Assembly: GCA_937871165.1 (NCBI GenBank)
Contig: CALMXK010000188.1
Coordinates: 1-39,453 of the forward strand
DNA from: an uncultured Actinomycetes bacterium
Lineage (GTDB): Bacteria; Actinomycetota; Thermoleophilia; Miltoncostaeales; Miltoncostaeaceae
Length of the DNA stretch: 39,453 nt
Reading direction: 5' to 3'
Part shown: positions 31,080 to 38,966 of the stretch, piece after piece
Layout: each line of letters starts with the position of its first letter
Position numbering within the stretch: position 1 is the stretch's first letter
Made by a program: the position numbers and the translations under genes
The notes under the pieces: generated by a model
Databases searched by the model: none
Seen by the model: only the letters and a program-made list of their open reading frames with translations
Told to the model about the DNA's origin: nothing

Positions 31080-32804
31080 ATGACCGCACCAATCGACCAA
31101 ATCGTCGCTCGGGCGACGGCTGCGATCCGCACCGCACTCGGTGAGGACTTCGCCGACGCCGACCCGGTCGTGCGTCCCTCCCAGTTCGCCGACGTCCAGC
31201 TGAACGCACCGCTTGCCCTGGCAAAGCGCGCCGGCCGCCCGCCCCGCGAGATCGCCCAGGCCATCGTCGACGCGCTCGACCAGGCCGGAATCAGTGTCGA
31301 AGTGTCCGGTCCGGGGTTCATCAACATCACGTTCGACGACGGGTTCCTCGCCGCCGCCGCCACCTCCCAGCTGGGCGATGCCCGTCTGGGCGTGGCCACG
31401 CAGCCCGCGCAGACGATCCCGGTGGACTACTCGGCGCCGAACGTTGCCAAAGAGATGCACGTCGGGCACCTGCGCACCACCGTCGTTGGCGACGCCATCG
31501 TGCGCACCTTGGAACATCTCGGCCACCGGGTGCTTCGTGAGAACCACATCGGCGACTGGGGCACGCCGTTTGGCATGTTGATCGAACGGCTGATCGACGT
31601 GGGTGAGGACTCGCCCGAGGCCGCGCTGCTTGAGACCGATCCGAACGCCTTCTACCAGGCGGCGAACGCCGCGTTTGAAGCGGACGCCGACGTGGCGGAC
31701 CGGGCGCGGCGACGGGTCGTTGCCATGCAGGCCGGCGATCCCGAAACGCTGCGTGTGTGGCAGCGCCTGTCGGATCGCTCCAATGTGTACTTCAACCGCA
31801 TCTACCGGATGCTGGACGTCACGCTCACCGACGACCATTTGATGGGCGAGAGCTTCTACAACGACCAGCTCGCGCAGGTGTGCGACGACTTGGAGGCGGC
31901 TGGGATCGCCGTGGTGAGCGACGGGGCGTTGTGCGTCTTCCCGCCCGGGTTCACCGGGCGCGACGACAAACCGCTGCCACTCATCATCCGCAAGTCCGAC
32001 GGCGGGTACGGCTACGCCACCACCGACCTGGCGACGATCCGCCACCGCATCGACGTGTCGCATGCCGAGCGAATCGTCTACGTGGTCGGTGTGACGCAGG
32101 CGATGCATTTCCAGATGGTGTTCGCCGCGTGCCGCATGGCCGGGTGGCTGCCGGACGACGTCCCGGCCATCCATGTGCAGATCGGCTCGGTGCTCGGCGA
32201 GGATCGCAAGCTGCTGAAGACGCGGTCGGGCAGTTCGCTGAAGCTGGTGGCCCTGCTCGAGGAGGCGGTCGACGCCGCGCGCGCGGTCATCGACGAGCGT
32301 CGCCCGGACATGGACGAGGCCACACGTGCGCAGGTGGCGGGCCAGATCGGCATTGGCGCCGTCAAGTACGCGGACCTGTCGGTGGCGCACGACAGCGACT
32401 ACATCTTTGATCTGGACCGCATGCTCGCCTTGTCGGGCAACACCGGTCCATACATGCAGTACGCCGCCGCCCGCATCCGTTCCATCTTCCGCAACGCGGG
32501 TCTCGATCCGGCCATGCAGTCGGCGCCGATCCTGGTGGGTGAGGCGGCTGAACGTGCGCTTGCCCTCAAACTGCTCGACTTCGGCGCCGTCGTGGCGCGT
32601 GTGGGAGACGATCTGGCGCCGCACCTGTTGTGCGCATACCTGTTCGAACTCAGCCAGGCGTTCAGCACGTTCTACGAAACGTGCCCGGTGCTCAAGGCCG
32701 AGGGCGACGTGCGCGCGTCGCGCCTGTCGCTGTGCGCCCTCACCCTGCGCGTCATCGTGCAGGGTCTCGACCTGCTCGGTGTCGCCGCGCCGCAGGAGAT
32801 CTGA
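31080..32804 (+). CDS. argS: Arginyl-tRNA synthetase
   Basis: A 574-residue class Ia synthetase charging tRNA-Arg. The N-terminal Add-1 domain (about 1-105) precedes the catalytic core with the HIGH-type motif HVGHL at 127-131, followed by ENHIGDWGTPFG. The KMSKS loop is degenerate (RKLLKTRSG), as is usual in ArgRS. The C-terminal anticodon-binding domain contains YMQYAAARIRSI, CAYLFELSQAFSTFYETCPVL and the ending VIVQGLDLLGVAAPQEI. Length and order are normal. ATG 31080 is chosen because the Add-1 domain begins there. Confidence 0.97.
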   Translation: MTAPIDQIVARATAAIRTALGEDFADADPVVRPSQFADVQLNAPLALAKRAGRPPREIAQAIVDALDQAGISVEVSGPGFINITFDDGFLAAAATSQLGDARLGVATQPAQTIPVDYSAPNVAKEMHVGHLRTTVVGDAIVRTLEHLGHRVLRENHIGDWGTPFGMLIERLIDVGEDSPEAALLETDPNAFYQAANAAFEADADVADRARRRVVAMQAGDPETLRVWQRLSDRSNVYFNRIYRMLDVTLTDDHLMGESFYNDQLAQVCDDLEAAGIAVVSDGALCVFPPGFTGRDDKPLPLIIRKSDGGYGYATTDLATIRHRIDVSHAERIVYVVGVTQAMHFQMVFAACRMAGWLPDDVPAIHVQIGSVLGEDRKLLKTRSGSSLKLVALLEEAVDAARAVIDERRPDMDEATRAQVAGQIGIGAVKYADLSVAHDSDYIFDLDRMLALSGNTGPYMQYAAARIRSIFRNAGLDPAMQSAPILVGEAAERALALKLLDFGAVVARVGDDLAPHLLCAYLFELSQAFSTFYETCPVLKAEGDVRASRLSLCALTLRVIVQGLDLLGVAAPQEI

Positions 32805-32963
32805 GCAGACTCAGCGGACGATGGCCCGCGCGGAAACGCAACATGTTCATGTGATCACCGAGCGAGCGTGTTTACCGACCTGCGCGCTGCCTCGTCGCGG
32901 TGTTTCAGGGGCACTTCTCCTGACGAGTTTCCCGCGTCTCAGTTAATCCCATTTTGTCCCTCT

Positions 32964-32976
32964 GGTGCCGGGCACC
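32964..32976. repeat. Palindrome core GGTGCCGGGCACC, degenerate repeat copy
   Basis: A perfect 13-bp palindrome (GGTGCC-G-GGCACC) in the 243-bp gap between argS and hemB. CAGTTAA at 32940-32946, 17 bp before it, recalls the CAGTTAAC arm of the copies at 22526 and 29948, but no matching right arm remains. The rest of the gap shows no gene. Confidence 0.6.
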
Positions 32977-33034
32977 TCATACACAATTCATACCGTGGTC
33001 CATGCACCGCCGCGGGAGGTGGCACCCGGGGCGC

Positions 33035-33040
33035 TACACT
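33035..33040 (+). promoter_or_regulatory. -10 element TACACT for a leaderless hemB transcript
   Basis: TACACT ends 7 bp before GTG 33048, so transcription should start on the start codon. No ribosome binding site is present. This also supports 33048 over upstream in-frame codons. Confidence 0.5.
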
Positions 33041-33047
33041 CGCCCGC

Positions 33048-34049
33048 GTGAGCGAGAACACGGTTTCGAACGGCGGGGTGTTCCCCCGCGTGCGCCCGCG
33101 CCGCAACCGGCGCACGGCGACGATCCGCGCCATGGTGCGCGAAACACACCTTCGGGTGGACGACCTCATCCTGCCGCTGTTCGCCGTCACCGGCGCCGAC
33201 GGTGAGCAGGACATCGCCTCGCTGCCGGGTGCCCGGCGCGAGCGGCCGCAGGCGCTCGCCGAACGAGCGAAAGCGGCATATGCGGCCGGCATCCCGGCGG
33301 TGCTGCTGTTCGGCATTCCCGACAGCAAAGATGCTCGGGCCTCCAGCGCATACGCCACCGACGGGGTCGTGCAGAACGCCATCCGGGCCATCAAGGACGC
33401 GGTGCCGGACATGGCGGTCGTCACCGACGTGTGTCTGTGCGCCTACACCGACCACGGCCACTGCGGAGTGCTGCACGACGGGGCCATTGACAACGACGCC
33501 AGCATCGAGCTGATCGCGGCCACCGCGGCAAGCCACGCGGCCGCCGGTGCGGACATCGTGGCGCCGAGCGACATGATGGACGGGCGCGTGGGCGCCATCC
33601 GGTCGGCCCTCGACGCCCAAGGCGCGGTGGACACGGCGATCATGAGCTACGCCGTCAAATACGCCAGCGCGTTCTACGGACCATTCCGCGACGCCGCCGG
33701 TTCCGCGCCGGGCATGGGCGACCGCAAGCACTACCAGATGGATCCGGCCAACCGGCGCGAGGCGCTCGTCGAGATCGCACAGGACATCGCCGAAGGCGCC
33801 GACATGGTCATGGTCAAGCCGGCCGTCACCTACATGGACGTGATCGCCGACGTGCGCGCCAACTGCAACCTGCCGGTGGTCGCCTACCACGTGAGCGGCG
33901 AGTACTCGATGCTGAAGGCCGCCGCCGAGCGCGGCTGGCTGGATGAGCGCGACGCCATGCTGGAGACCCTCGTGTCCCTTCGCCGCGCGGGAACCGACCT
34001 GATCATCACCTACGCCGCCGAGGATGTCGCGAGATGGCTGAACACCTGA
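33048..34049 (+). CDS. hemB: Delta-aminolevulinic acid dehydratase (porphobilinogen synthase)
   Basis: A 333-residue enzyme joining two 5-aminolevulinates to porphobilinogen. Motifs are RPRRNRRTATIRAMVRE, the cysteine-rich zinc-type metal site VCLCAYTDHGHCG, SDMMDGRVGAIR, the Schiff-base lysine region SYAVKYASAFYGPFRDA, and DMVMVKPAVTYMDVI with the active-site lysine. Length is typical. GTG 33048 follows a -10 by 7 bp. The 3' end overlaps hemL by 16 bp, starting an operon for tetrapyrrole and quinone synthesis. Confidence 0.96.
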   Translation: MSENTVSNGGVFPRVRPRRNRRTATIRAMVRETHLRVDDLILPLFAVTGADGEQDIASLPGARRERPQALAERAKAAYAAGIPAVLLFGIPDSKDARASSAYATDGVVQNAIRAIKDAVPDMAVVTDVCLCAYTDHGHCGVLHDGAIDNDASIELIAATAASHAAAGADIVAPSDMMDGRVGAIRSALDAQGAVDTAIMSYAVKYASAFYGPFRDAAGSAPGMGDRKHYQMDPANRREALVEIAQDIAEGADMVMVKPAVTYMDVIADVRANCNLPVVAYHVSGEYSMLKAAAERGWLDERDAMLETLVSLRRAGTDLIITYAAEDVARWLNT

Positions 34050-35302
34050 CCCCCACAAGCGACGCGCTGTACGAGCGCGCGGGCCGCGTGCTGGTGGGCG
34101 GTGTCAACTCGCCGGTGCGCGCCATGCGCTCCATCGGCCGCACGCCGATCTTCATTGACCGCGCCCAGGGTCCGTACGTGTGGGACGCCGACGGCACCCG
34201 CTACGTGGACTACCTGTCCAGCTGGGGGCCCGCCATCCTCGGCCACGCCGACCCGGCGACCCTCGACGCCCTGCGCGACGCGCTGCCGCGCGGCACCTCC
34301 TACGGCGCGCCCACCGAACGTGAGATCGCGTTTGCCGAAGCTGTGGGCGAGATCTTCCCGTCCATCGAGCAGCTGCGGATGACCAGCTCGGGCAGCGAAG
34401 CCGTGACCGGCGCGATCCGCCTGGCGCGTGCCGCCACGGGTCGCGACGCAATCGTCAAGACGATCGGCGGCTACCACGGCGCCATCGACCCGCTGCTCGT
34501 GGAGGCCGGCAGTGGTGCCACCACGCTGGGTCACCCGAACAGCCCCGGTGTGCCCCAGGGTGCGGTGGAGTACACCCGCCTGGTGCCCTACAACGACCTG
34601 GCCGCCGCCGAAGAGGCGCTGATCGGTGCCGCGGCGATCATCATCGAGCCGGTGGCCGGCAACATGGGGACGGTGCTTCCCGCGCCGGGTTACCTGGCGG
34701 GACTTCGCGCCGCATGTGATCGCACCGGGGCGCTGCTCATCCTGGACGAGGTCATCACCGGGTTCCGGCTTGCCCGCGGCGGCGCACAGGAGCGCTTCGG
34801 CGTGGCCGCCGACATCACGTGCCTCGGCAAGATCATCGGCGGCGGTCTGCCGGTCGGCGCATTCGGCGCCCGGCGGGAGATCATGGGCGAGCTTGCACCG
34901 GAAGGTCCCTGCTACCAAGCGGGCACCCTGTCGGGAAATCCGCTCGCCACCGCGGCAGGCCTTGTCACGATCGCGTCACTTGGCAAGCCCGGGGTCTACG
35001 ACGCGCTCGAGGCGAGCGGCGCCGCGCTGGAGGCCGCCATCGTCGACAGTGGCGCACCGGTGCGCATCAACCGCATCGGCTCGATGCTGACGCCGTTTTT
35101 CACCGACACCGAGGTGACGGACTACCGGTCCGCAACCACGAGCGACGCCGACGCCTATGGCAGATTCGCCCGGGCGCTTCTTGCCAACGGCATCTACCCG
35201 CCGCCGTCGCAGTACGAGTGCTGGTTCACCGGACTCACCCACGGGGAGGACGAGCTCGCCGCCACCCGTGAGGCGCTTGCACGCGCCGTGGACAGCCTGT
35301 GA
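34034..35302 (+). CDS. hemL: Glutamate-1-semialdehyde 2,1-aminomutase
   Basis: A 422-residue PLP enzyme making 5-aminolevulinate in the C5 pathway. Conserved parts are LVGGVNSPVRA, YVDYLSSWGPAILGHA, SSGSEAVTGAIRLAR, GGYHGAIDPLLVEAGSG, the PLP Asp in LILDEVITGFR, the Schiff-base lysine in CLGKIIGGGLPVGAFG, and GTLSGNPLATAAG. The use of the C5 route also fits many actinobacteria. It overlaps hemB and is overlapped by the next gene at GTGA. Confidence 0.97.
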   Translation: MAEHLTPTSDALYERAGRVLVGGVNSPVRAMRSIGRTPIFIDRAQGPYVWDADGTRYVDYLSSWGPAILGHADPATLDALRDALPRGTSYGAPTEREIAFAEAVGEIFPSIEQLRMTSSGSEAVTGAIRLARAATGRDAIVKTIGGYHGAIDPLLVEAGSGATTLGHPNSPGVPQGAVEYTRLVPYNDLAAAEEALIGAAAIIIEPVAGNMGTVLPAPGYLAGLRAACDRTGALLILDEVITGFRLARGGAQERFGVAADITCLGKIIGGGLPVGAFGARREIMGELAPEGPCYQAGTLSGNPLATAAGLVTIASLGKPGVYDALEASGAALEAAIVDSGAPVRINRIGSMLTPFFTDTEVTDYRSATTSDADAYGRFARALLANGIYPPPSQYECWFTGLTHGEDELAATREALARAVDSL

Positions 35303-35805
35303 GGGACGCGTTCGCCGCACAGCCGGCGCTGGCGGCCACGCTTGTGGAACCCGACCCGGGGCAGGTGGTGGCGCCGCTCGCTGCACCGGGACTGACCGGC
35401 CGGTGCGCATCGGGCCTCGACCTCATCCTCGAAGGGTTCCTGCTGCACCACGGCCGCCCACGCCACCTGATGGTCGACGACGGCAAGCGCATCCTGGCCG
35501 GGGACTACTGCTACGCCCACGGGCTGGTGCACGTGGCACAGGCCGGTGATCTGGCGGTGATCGCGTTGCTTGCCGATCTGGTCGCGCTGTCGGCCTCCCT
35601 GGTGGCCACCGACGACCACGCATCGCTGCCGGCGCTGTGGCGGACGACGGTCGCGGTGATCGCACATCCCGAGGACCTGGCACAGGAGGCCGCCCTGGCG
35701 GCAGCGAAAGAGTCCCTGCGCGCCGGAGACGTCGAACCCCTTCGCGTGCTCGGCGCCACCCTGCCGTCGACCCCCGAGCTGGACGAGGCCCTGAGTCATG
35801 CGTGA
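35299..35805 (+). CDS. Prenyl-diphosphate-synthase-like fragment protein, function unknown
   Basis: A 168-residue protein starting at GTG overlapping the hemL stop and ending 8 bp inside ubiD, so it is firmly within the operon. The segment RILAGDYCYAHGLVHVAQAG and the following DLAVIALLADLVALSASL resemble the helix pair after the active site of all-trans polyprenyl diphosphate synthases (GD-L-A-A, then GD-V-LLA). No DDxxD motif is present, so it cannot be a complete synthase. It could be a non-catalytic subunit or an unrelated helical protein. The neighbour ubiD, a quinone-pathway gene, makes a link to menaquinone side-chain assembly attractive but unproven. Confidence 0.6.
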   Translation: MRDAFAAQPALAATLVEPDPGQVVAPLAAPGLTGRCASGLDLILEGFLLHHGRPRHLMVDDGKRILAGDYCYAHGLVHVAQAGDLAVIALLADLVALSASLVATDDHASLPALWRTTVAVIAHPEDLAQEAALAAAKESLRAGDVEPLRVLGATLPSTPELDEALSHA

Positions 35806-37231
35806 CATTCGTGAGTGGATCAAAGCGCTGCGCAAGGCCGGCGAGCTGGTTGAAATCGGCGCGCCCGTGGACGCCCACTTGGAGATCACCGAGATCGCCG
35901 ACCGGGTGATGAAGTCTCCGGACGGTGGCAAGGCACTGCTGTTCACCAACGTCGTCGGCAGCCGCATGCCGGTGCTGATCAACCAGTTCGGCAGCTGGAA
36001 GCGTCTGCAGATGGCGCTCGGTGGACGCCACCCGGACGAGCTCGCGTCGCGAATCTCGGAACTGATCGAGCTGCAGCCGCCGCAGGGACTGGTCGAGAAG
36101 GTCAAGGCGCTCGGCAAGCTCAAGGAGCTCGCGTCGTTTTCGGCCAAGACGGTTCGCGAGGCCCCGTGCCAGGAGGTGTGGCTCGCCAAGCCCGACTTGG
36201 ACCTGGTGCCGATCCTGCACTGCTGGCCCGACGACGGCGGCCCGTTCATCACGCTGCCGCTCGTGTTCAGCCACGATCCGCGCACCGGATCGCGCAACTG
36301 CGGCATGTACCGCATCCAGAAGGTCGACAGTACGACGGCCCTGATGCACTGGCAGATCCACAAGGACGGCGCCGCCCACCTGCGCGACAGCGACGGCCGT
36401 GTGCCGGTGGCCGTGGCGATCGGCACCGATCCCATCACCACCTACGCCGCCAGCGCGCCGCTGCCACCGGGTATCGACGAGATGATGCTCGCCGGCTTCA
36501 TGCGTGGTCGTCCGGTCGAGATGGTCAAGTGTCGCACCAACGACGTCGAGGTTCCGGCGAACGCAGAGATCGTGCTCGAGGGCTACGTGGATGCCACCGA
36601 CCTGCGCGACGAGGGGCCGTTTGGCGACCACACCGGCTTCTACACCCCGGTCGACAAGTACCCCACATTCCATCTGACCGGCATGTCCATGCGTCGCGAC
36701 GCGGTGTATTCCACGACGATCGTCGGCAAGCCGCCCATGGAGGACTACTACCTGGGCAAGGCCACCGAGCGCATCTTCTTGCCGCTCATCAAGACGAGCC
36801 TGCCGGACATCCTGGACATGAACATGCCGGTGGAGGGGGTCTTTCACAACTGCGTGATCGTCTCCATCCGCAAGCGCTACCCCGGCCACGCCAAGAAGGT
36901 GATGAACGCGATCTGGGGTCTCGGCCTGTTGTCGCTGTCGCGTCTGGTGGTCGTGGTGGACGAGGACGTGGACGTCCAGAACCTCTCCCAGGTCGCCTTC
37001 TACGCGTTCTCGAACGTGGACGTGGGTCGCGACATGCTCGTGACCGAGGGTCCGGTGGACGCGCTCGACCATGCCGCGCCGTATTTCGCGCTCGGATCGA
37101 AGGTCGGTTTCGACGCCACCCGCAAGTGGGAAGGCGAGGGGATCGTCCGGCCGTGGCCCGCGGAGGCCACCATGAGCGACGAGGTCCGTGCCCGGGTCAG
37201 CGCCCGGTGGGCGGAGTTCGGTATCCGTTGA
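35798..37231 (+). CDS. ubiD: UbiD family decarboxylase, probably menaquinone pathway
   Basis: A 477-residue prenylated-FMN-dependent decarboxylase. Motifs are MRDIREWIKAL, LEITEIADRV, GGKALLFTNVVGS, VLINQFGSWKRLQMALG, the cofactor and catalytic segment RNCGMYRIQ (Asn167, Arg172), IVLEGYVDA and DEGPFGDHTGFYTP carrying the catalytic glutamates, and YPGHAKKVMNAIWG. A UbiX partner that makes the cofactor is not in the window. With a quinol-oxidising complex encoded just downstream and no ubiquinone genes, decarboxylation of a menaquinone precursor is the likely job. Aromatic-acid decarboxylation is the alternative. Confidence 0.92.
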   Translation: MRDIREWIKALRKAGELVEIGAPVDAHLEITEIADRVMKSPDGGKALLFTNVVGSRMPVLINQFGSWKRLQMALGGRHPDELASRISELIELQPPQGLVEKVKALGKLKELASFSAKTVREAPCQEVWLAKPDLDLVPILHCWPDDGGPFITLPLVFSHDPRTGSRNCGMYRIQKVDSTTALMHWQIHKDGAAHLRDSDGRVPVAVAIGTDPITTYAASAPLPPGIDEMMLAGFMRGRPVEMVKCRTNDVEVPANAEIVLEGYVDATDLRDEGPFGDHTGFYTPVDKYPTFHLTGMSMRRDAVYSTTIVGKPPMEDYYLGKATERIFLPLIKTSLPDILDMNMPVEGVFHNCVIVSIRKRYPGHAKKVMNAIWGLGLLSLSRLVVVVDEDVDVQNLSQVAFYAFSNVDVGRDMLVTEGPVDALDHAAPYFALGSKVGFDATRKWEGEGIVRPWPAEATMSDEVRARVSARWAEFGIR

Positions 37232-37272
37232 CGTGCGAATGATCAGCGTCCGCAGAAATCCGCAATGTTGGA

Positions 37273-37334
37273 CCGGTGCTTGCAAAGTCCCCGCAAATGG
37301 GGCCACACCGGGGAACGTGCGCCCGATCTTCGGG
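37273..37334 (+). other. Two hairpins between ubiD and the Rieske gene
   Basis: In the 184-bp gap, CCGGTG (37273-37278) pairs with CACCGG (37306-37311) around an inner CCCC/GGGG stem, and CCCGA-TCT-TCGGG forms a perfect hairpin at 37322-37334. No U-tract follows. They could end the hem-ubiD transcript or form the leader of the respiratory operon. The Rieske ribosome binding site GGAGG is at 37407-37411. Confidence 0.4.
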
Positions 37335-37415
37335 ACATGTGACCCCGGAGGGCGCGTTGCAACCGCAGCCCCGGTCAGGTTGAATCCGAAGTCAGTCTGT
37401 GCGAGCGGAGGTTAA

Positions 37416-38102
37416 GTGGAGCACGAAGAGAAGAACGGGGTGCCTGCCGACCACGGAGACAAGGGTCTCTACGCTGGTCCGCAAGTCGTTGATGTCGTGG
37501 ATGAGGATCACCACGCCGACGATCCGGGATTCCACACCCGTACAAAGTTTCTGTCCATGGTCGCGATGGCCATGGGCGGTGTGATGGGCGCGGCAATCCT
37601 CGTGCCGGTCGTAGGCTTCGCCATCGCCGAGCCCATGAAGGGCGAGGAGTGGCGCTGGATCGACGTCGGTCCATACAGCGGCTTTCCGAAGGGCAAGACC
37701 ACCTCGGTGTCGATGCTCGGTCCGGATCCCGAGGCCCAGCGCCGCGTGTACGTGCGCAACCGCGATGACAAGCTCATCGTCATCTGGAACCGCTGTGTGC
37801 ACCTCGGCTGTCCGATCTCATACAGCGCCGCCGCGGACAACTTCATCTGCCCGTGCCACGGTGGCGCCTACGACAGCAAGGGCTTCGTGAGCAGCGGTCC
37901 GCCGCCGCGTCCGCTCGATCGCTTCGACGTCAAGATCGTCAACAAGGCCGGCGCGACCGTCGACTACGCGAACGCCGGTCCGGACGATCGCGTGCTCGTT
38001 GGCAAGGCGTACTCGATCGACGCCGACGAGAAGCCCTACAAGTTGCACCCGCCCGGTGACCCGGTCACCGGCGTCCTGTCCCACCTCTTCCCGTTCGTCT
38101 AG
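37416..38102 (+). CDS. qcrA: Rieske iron-sulfur protein of quinol:cytochrome c reductase
   Basis: A 228-residue protein. A charged N-terminus (His/Asp-rich) precedes a single helix at about 44-70. The 2Fe-2S site is complete: CVHLGC (Cys127, His129) and CPCHGG (Cys145, His148), with Cys132 and Cys147 for the stabilising disulfide. It has one helix, unlike the three-helix QcrA of Streptomyces and Mycobacterium. TRTKFL before the helix only loosely resembles a Tat motif. GTG 37416 follows GGAGG. The cytochrome b gene begins 6 bp after its stop. Confidence 0.94.
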   Translation: MEHEEKNGVPADHGDKGLYAGPQVVDVVDEDHHADDPGFHTRTKFLSMVAMAMGGVMGAAILVPVVGFAIAEPMKGEEWRWIDVGPYSGFPKGKTTSVSMLGPDPEAQRRVYVRNRDDKLIVIWNRCVHLGCPISYSAAADNFICPCHGGAYDSKGFVSSGPPPRPLDRFDVKIVNKAGATVDYANAGPDDRVLVGKAYSIDADEKPYKLHPPGDPVTGVLSHLFPFV

Positions 38103-38108
38103 GAACTC

Positions 38109-38966
38109 ATGGCGACTACCGACTATCCAGATCCGCCCGCAAAGAAGATCGGGCCCAAGAATCCACTGGTCCAGGCCGGCGAGGGCGTTGTCGAGTTCAT
38201 CGACGAGCGCACCGACGTCGTCAAGGGCGCCAACTGGTTCATGTTCCGCAACGTGCCGAAGGGCATCAGCTGGTTCCAGACCCTCGGCTTCACCGCCATG
38301 GCGGTCTTCGGCCTGCAGGCCATCACGGGAATCATCCTGGCGATGTACTACAAGCCGGATCCCGCGACGGCACACGAGAGCATCCGAATGATCACGGAGG
38401 ACGTGACCTGGGGATGGCTCGTGCGCGGCATGCACAAGTGGGGCGCCAGCGTCATGATCGTGGTCGTGTTCCTGCACATGGGACGCGTCTTCATCTGGGG
38501 CGCCTACAAGTACCCGCGTGAGCTCACGTGGGTCACCGGCGCGCTGCTGCTGTTCATGACGATGATGATGGGCCTGACCGGCTACCTGCTGGTGTGGGAC
38601 CAGAAGGCCTACTGGGCCACCGTCGTGGCGGTCAACATCACGGCGCAGGCGCCGATCCTCGGCCCGTACCTCGGGCAGATCCTTCGTGCGGGACCTGAAT
38701 TCGGGCAAAACACCCTGTCCAGGTTCTATTCCATCCACATGCTCTTGATCCCCGGCGGCATCGCGACATTCATCGCGATCCATCTGGCCCTTGTCTCGAA
38801 GCTCGGCATCGCGGAGACCCCATGGTCGAAGCGTCGCCTGGCCATCGAGGCCGAGGAAGAGAATGCAAAGCGCCGCGCCGCCCGTGAGCGGATCGCACAC
38901 GGACGCACCCCGGTGCCTGCAGGCCAGCCCGCCCCCGACCCGGTGCGGACGGAGGTGGACGCATGA
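38109..38966 (+). CDS. qcrB: Cytochrome b N-terminal subunit (b6-like)
   Basis: A 285-residue membrane subunit with four helices that oxidises menaquinol through two b hemes. Heme ligands are His109/His123 and His210/His225; the second pair has 14 residues between, as in cytochrome b6, rather than the 13 of mitochondrial-type cytochrome b. The protein has no cysteine at all, so it lacks the Cys that binds heme c(i) in b6 and Bacillus QcrB. The chain stops after helix IV with a charged tail; the missing half is the next gene, which overlaps by ATGA. A split cytochrome b differs from the single large QcrB of typical actinobacteria. Confidence 0.94.
   Translation: MATTDYPDPPAKKIGPKNPLVQAGEGVVEFIDERTDVVKGANWFMFRNVPKGISWFQTLGFTAMAVFGLQAITGIILAMYYKPDPATAHESIRMITEDVTWGWLVRGMHKWGASVMIVVVFLHMGRVFIWGAYKYPRELTWVTGALLLFMTMMMGLTGYLLVWDQKAYWATVVAVNITAQAPILGPYLGQILRAGPEFGQNTLSRFYSIHMLLIPGGIATFIAIHLALVSKLGIAETPWSKRRLAIEAEEENAKRRAARERIAHGRTPVPAGQPAPDPVRTEVDA

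Noticed and set aside
31008-32624. A 539-codon upstream extension of aat reading antisense to argS
   Set aside because: The conserved Aat sequence begins at ATG 31007; upstream residues are the shadow of argS, so no fusion protein is proposed.
35423-37306. Open frame of about 627 codons opposite ubiD
   Set aside because: The plus strand encodes a complete UbiD; the antisense product is compositionally biased and resembles no protein.
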